Source: Candidatus Omnitrophota bacterium
Lineage (GTDB): Bacteria > Omnitrophota > Gorgyraeia > Gygaellales > Profunditerraquicolaceae
Assembly: GCA_028687525.1 (NCBI GenBank)
Contig: JAQTZX010000058.1
Location: forward strand, 1-7,456
Direction of reading: 5' to 3'
Length of the DNA: 7,456 bases
Shown here: positions 4,970-7,456 of the stretch, one piece after another
Layout: every line of letters begins with the position of its first letter
Numbering within the stretch: the stretch's first letter is position 1
Notes under the pieces: model-generated
Told to the model about the DNA's origin: nothing
What the model saw: only the letters and a program-made list of their open reading frames with translations
Databases searched by the model: none
Program-made: the position numbers and the translations under genes

Positions 4970-6775
4970 TTAATTTATCTTCAAAACTTCAAGAAAAGCC
5001 TCCTGCGGGACCTCTATTTTCCCGACTTGTTTGAGCCGTTTTTTACCTTCCTTTTGGATATTCCAGAGTTTGCGTTTACGGGTAATGTCCCCGCCGGAAC
5101 ATTTTGCGGTCATATGTTTCTTGAGCGGGCCTACCCGTTCAGAAGCCAGGATCTGGGTCCCGATAGCCGCCTGTATGATAACTTCGTAGAGCTGCCGCGG
5201 TATGAGCTCCCTGAGCTTGCTGACCAGGGCGCGCGCCTTAGTGTTTGCTTTTTCCTTGTACATCAGGGATGAGAACGCGTCGCAAACCGAACCGTTCAAA
5301 AGGATATCCAGTTTAACCAGTTTTATCGGGACATAATCCTTGACCTCGTAATCCATCGAACCGTACCCCCGGGTAAGGGACTTTAGACGGTCGTAGAAAT
5401 CAACGATGATCTCGGAAAGCGGGATGTCGAAATTAAGCTTGATCCGGTCGGTACCCAGGTATTCCTTGGAATTAAACGTTCCGCGCCGGGATTTCACGAA
5501 TTCACACACCGGATCGATGTTCTCAACGGGGATGATCATCAGCAAACAGGCAAACGGTTCGCTTGCCTCCTGAATATCATTTGGAGAAGGATATTTCGCG
5601 GGAGTATCCACTTCGATGAGCTCCCCGTCATTTTTCCTGACCCGGTAGACAACATTGGGAACAGTCAGGATCAGGTTCAAATTATATTCCCGCTCCAGCC
5701 GCTCCTGCACGATCTCCATATGAAGAAGCCCGAGGAACCCGCAGCGGAATCCCAGCCCGAAAGACTGGCTGTTCTCCACTTCAAACACGAAAGAAGCGTC
5801 GGAAAGACGTAATTTATCCATGGCATCGCGCAGATTGGGAAAATCCCCCGGGTTGACCGGGTAAACCCCGCAATAAACCAGCGGCTTCAATTTCCGGTAT
5901 CCCGGCAGGGCCTCCGCACAGGGATTTTTCACATCGGTTATGGTGTCGCCGATAATGATCTCCCGCGGATCGCGGATATTGGCGATAATATAACCTACTT
6001 CGCCGCAGGTCAGGCCGTCCACTTTCAGATATTTCAAATCCTTAAAAACACCCAGTTCTTCGATCTTGTATACCGCACCGGAATTCATCAGTTTTAACTG
6101 GGTGCGGATATCAAGCCTCCCTTCAATCATCTTCACGAAAATAACCACGCCGCGGTACGCATCGTACCGGCAGTCAAAAACAAGGGCCTTGGGCGCGATT
6201 TCCAGATTTTCGTCCCCCGGCGGCGGAGGGATAACGTGAACAATACGCTCAAGGATATCTTTCACACCCGTGCCTGCCTTGGCGGAAGCCAGGATTATAT
6301 CCTCTTCCCGGAAACCAAGGACACCGATTATCTGCTCCTTCATATGAGAGATATCGATACTGGCAAGATCAACTTTATTAAGCACCGGGATTATTTCAAG
6401 ATTATTTTCCAACGCCAGGTAATAATTGGCGATAGTCTGCGCTTCAATCCCTTGAGAAGCGTCAATGACCAATACCGCCCCTTCGCATGCGGACAATGAT
6501 TTGGAAACCTCATAGGTAAAATCAACATGGCCCGGAGTATCGATGAGATTAAACACATATTCTTTACCATCCGAAGCCCGGTAGGCCAGGCGCACAGTAG
6601 AAGCCTTGATGGTTATGCCGCGCTCCCGTTCAAGATCCATATCATCCAGGACCTGTTCTTTTACGTTCCGCCTGTCCATGGCTCCGGTTATCTCAAGGAT
6701 GCGGTCCGCGAGCGTGGACTTTCCGTGGTCGATATGAGCAATGATGGAAAAATTACGTATCAGAGATTTATCCAT
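4970..6775 (-). CDS. lepA: Elongation factor 4 (LepA), ribosome-dependent GTPase
   Basis: A 601-aa translational GTPase of normal length, complete at both ends. GTPase motifs: G1 AHIDHGKST (13-21), G2 region RGITIKA (52-58), G3 DTPGH (79-83), G4 NKVD (133-136), G5 SAK (164-166). The catalytic His is H83. The C-terminus carries the LepA-specific domain with TAKCSGGDITRKRKL and KEGKKRLKQVGKIEVPQEAF, which separates it from EF-G and from TypA. EF4 acts on ribosomes during stress or initiation, and its exact role is still debated. The start overlaps the end of cmk by 8 nt (ATGGATAA), so the two are probably translationally coupled. No missing residue or frame break was seen. Confidence 0.99.
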   Translation of the reverse strand: MDKSLIRNFSIIAHIDHGKSTLADRILEITGAMDRRNVKEQVLDDMDLERERGITIKASTVRLAYRASDGKEYVFNLIDTPGHVDFTYEVSKSLSACEGAVLVIDASQGIEAQTIANYYLALENNLEIIPVLNKVDLASIDISHMKEQIIGVLGFREEDIILASAKAGTGVKDILERIVHVIPPPPGDENLEIAPKALVFDCRYDAYRGVVIFVKMIEGRLDIRTQLKLMNSGAVYKIEELGVFKDLKYLKVDGLTCGEVGYIIANIRDPREIIIGDTITDVKNPCAEALPGYRKLKPLVYCGVYPVNPGDFPNLRDAMDKLRLSDASFVFEVENSQSFGLGFRCGFLGLLHMEIVQERLEREYNLNLILTVPNVVYRVRKNDGELIEVDTPAKYPSPNDIQEASEPFACLLMIIPVENIDPVCEFVKSRRGTFNSKEYLGTDRIKLNFDIPLSEIIVDFYDRLKSLTRGYGSMDYEVKDYVPIKLVKLDILLNGSVCDAFSSLMYKEKANTKARALVSKLRELIPRQLYEVIIQAAIGTQILASERVGPLKKHMTAKCSGGDITRKRKLWNIQKEGKKRLKQVGKIEVPQEAFLEVLKIN

Positions 6776-7430
6776 TTATGTGCCGTAACAACTCGTTTAT
6801 AACCCGCACAATAGTCATGTGCGTGGTATCAACGTAAATAGCGTCCTCTGCCCGTTTCAATGGCGCGACTTTGCGCGTGGAATCGATGGTATCCCGGTTG
6901 CGCAAATCCGCGGCCACATCATCAGCCTTCACCTGCGTCATATCCGGTTTTTCCCGAAATTCCTTATGCCGCCGCTTTACCCGCTCGGCAAAGTCGGCGT
7001 CGAGAAAGAATTTTTTTTCGGCTTTCGGGAAAACCACTGTTCCGGTATCCCGCCCTTCAAGGACACAATTTTTCCCCCGGGCAAGCCTGCGCTGCAATTC
7101 CACCATTACCGTGCGCACCCCCTTGATCTTGGCAATATCGGAAACCATTTTCGTAATACGCGGATGACGGATGGCCCGGGAGACGTTTTTACCGTCCAAC
7201 AAAACCTTTAATCCTCCGCTGTTCAAACTCACAAGCTCAATATCGATATCCCGCGCAGCCCGGATGATACGGCTCGTTTTTTTCGGATCGATACCGGCAT
7301 CCAGGACTTTTAAAGTCAGAGCCCGGTACATTGCTCCGGTATCGATATACGTAAACCTCATTTTTTTAGCTATCATGCGGGCGATGGTGCTTTTTCCCGC
7401 CCCCGCGGGGCCGTCTATGGCAATAATCAT
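6768..7430 (-). CDS. cmk: Cytidylate kinase
   Basis: A 220-aa P-loop kinase that phosphorylates CMP and dCMP with ATP. The Walker A loop GPAGAGKST is at 7-15, the CMP-binding YIDTGAMYRALT at 28-39, the inserted NMP-binding part runs to VSDIA (96-100), GRDTGTVVFP is at 126-135, and the lid FFLDADFAERVKRR is at 141-154. Length and motif order match bacterial Cmk. It begins 26 nt from the window edge, with GGGAAAGAA shortly before the ATG, so I cannot see whether another gene or a promoter precedes it. It shares an operon with pgsA, whose reaction releases CMP, so recycling that CMP toward CTP and CDP-diacylglycerol is a reasonable shared purpose, although cmk is also a general housekeeping gene. 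Confidence 0.97.
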   Translation of the reverse strand: MIIAIDGPAGAGKSTIARMIAKKMRFTYIDTGAMYRALTLKVLDAGIDPKKTSRIIRAARDIDIELVSLNSGGLKVLLDGKNVSRAIRHPRITKMVSDIAKIKGVRTVMVELQRRLARGKNCVLEGRDTGTVVFPKAEKKFFLDADFAERVKRRHKEFREKPDMTQVKADDVAADLRNRDTIDSTRKVAPLKRAEDAIYVDTTHMTIVRVINELLRHING

Positions 7431-7456
7431 CGTATTCTTTCCCGTTTAATTTTAGC

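Noticed and set aside
4778..5272. 164-codon plus-strand frame across the lepA/lepB junction
   Set aside because: Both strongly identified minus-strand genes cover it; no independent signal supports it.

Overview
The window reads as a chromosomal segment of a diderm (Gram-negative) bacterium. Every gene I can support lies on the minus strand, so the biology runs from right to left. The taxon is inferred, not shown: the run of envelope housekeeping genes beside a chaperone-type surface-fibre cluster and a small orphan protein would fit Candidatus Omnitrophota or another little-cultured diderm phylum. No marker here settles it.

Right part (7430 down to 3181): a very compact block, cmk - lepA - lepB - pgsA - plsY. 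Spacing is an 8-nt overlap, then gaps of 16, 9 and 3 nt, so this is almost certainly one operon. PlsY starts phospholipid synthesis by acylating glycerol-3-phosphate. PgsA commits CDP-diacylglycerol to phosphatidylglycerol and releases CMP, and Cmk can rephosphorylate that CMP to CDP. LepB is signal peptidase I and LepA is the ribosomal GTPase EF4. The shared theme is membrane building and protein export.

Middle part (3108 down to 2467): a self-contained minus-strand transcription unit. It has a good sigma70-type promoter, a leader of about 160 nt with strong inverted repeats and a chain of mutually exclusive GGTAA/TTACC pairings, a 110-aa basic protein of unknown family with a Shine-Dalgarno site, a 3' inverted repeat, and a clear Rho-independent terminator. 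This is the least explained part of the window and the best candidate for something undescribed, probably a cis-regulated small gene.

Left part (2453 down to 1): a second promoter, almost identical in design, drives three closely spaced genes for secreted beta-rich proteins. The first is a 462-aa exported protein made of three tandem copies of one domain of about 130 residues. The second is a 198-aa pilin-like protein that looks like a single-copy relative of that domain. The third is the N-terminal part of a PapD-type periplasmic chaperone, cut by the window edge. Together they look like the start of an archaic-type chaperone-usher fibre operon; an usher would be expected just beyond position 1. 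All three carry signal peptides, so LepB is the likely processing enzyme.

No tRNA, rRNA, CRISPR array, insertion sequence or pseudogene was seen.
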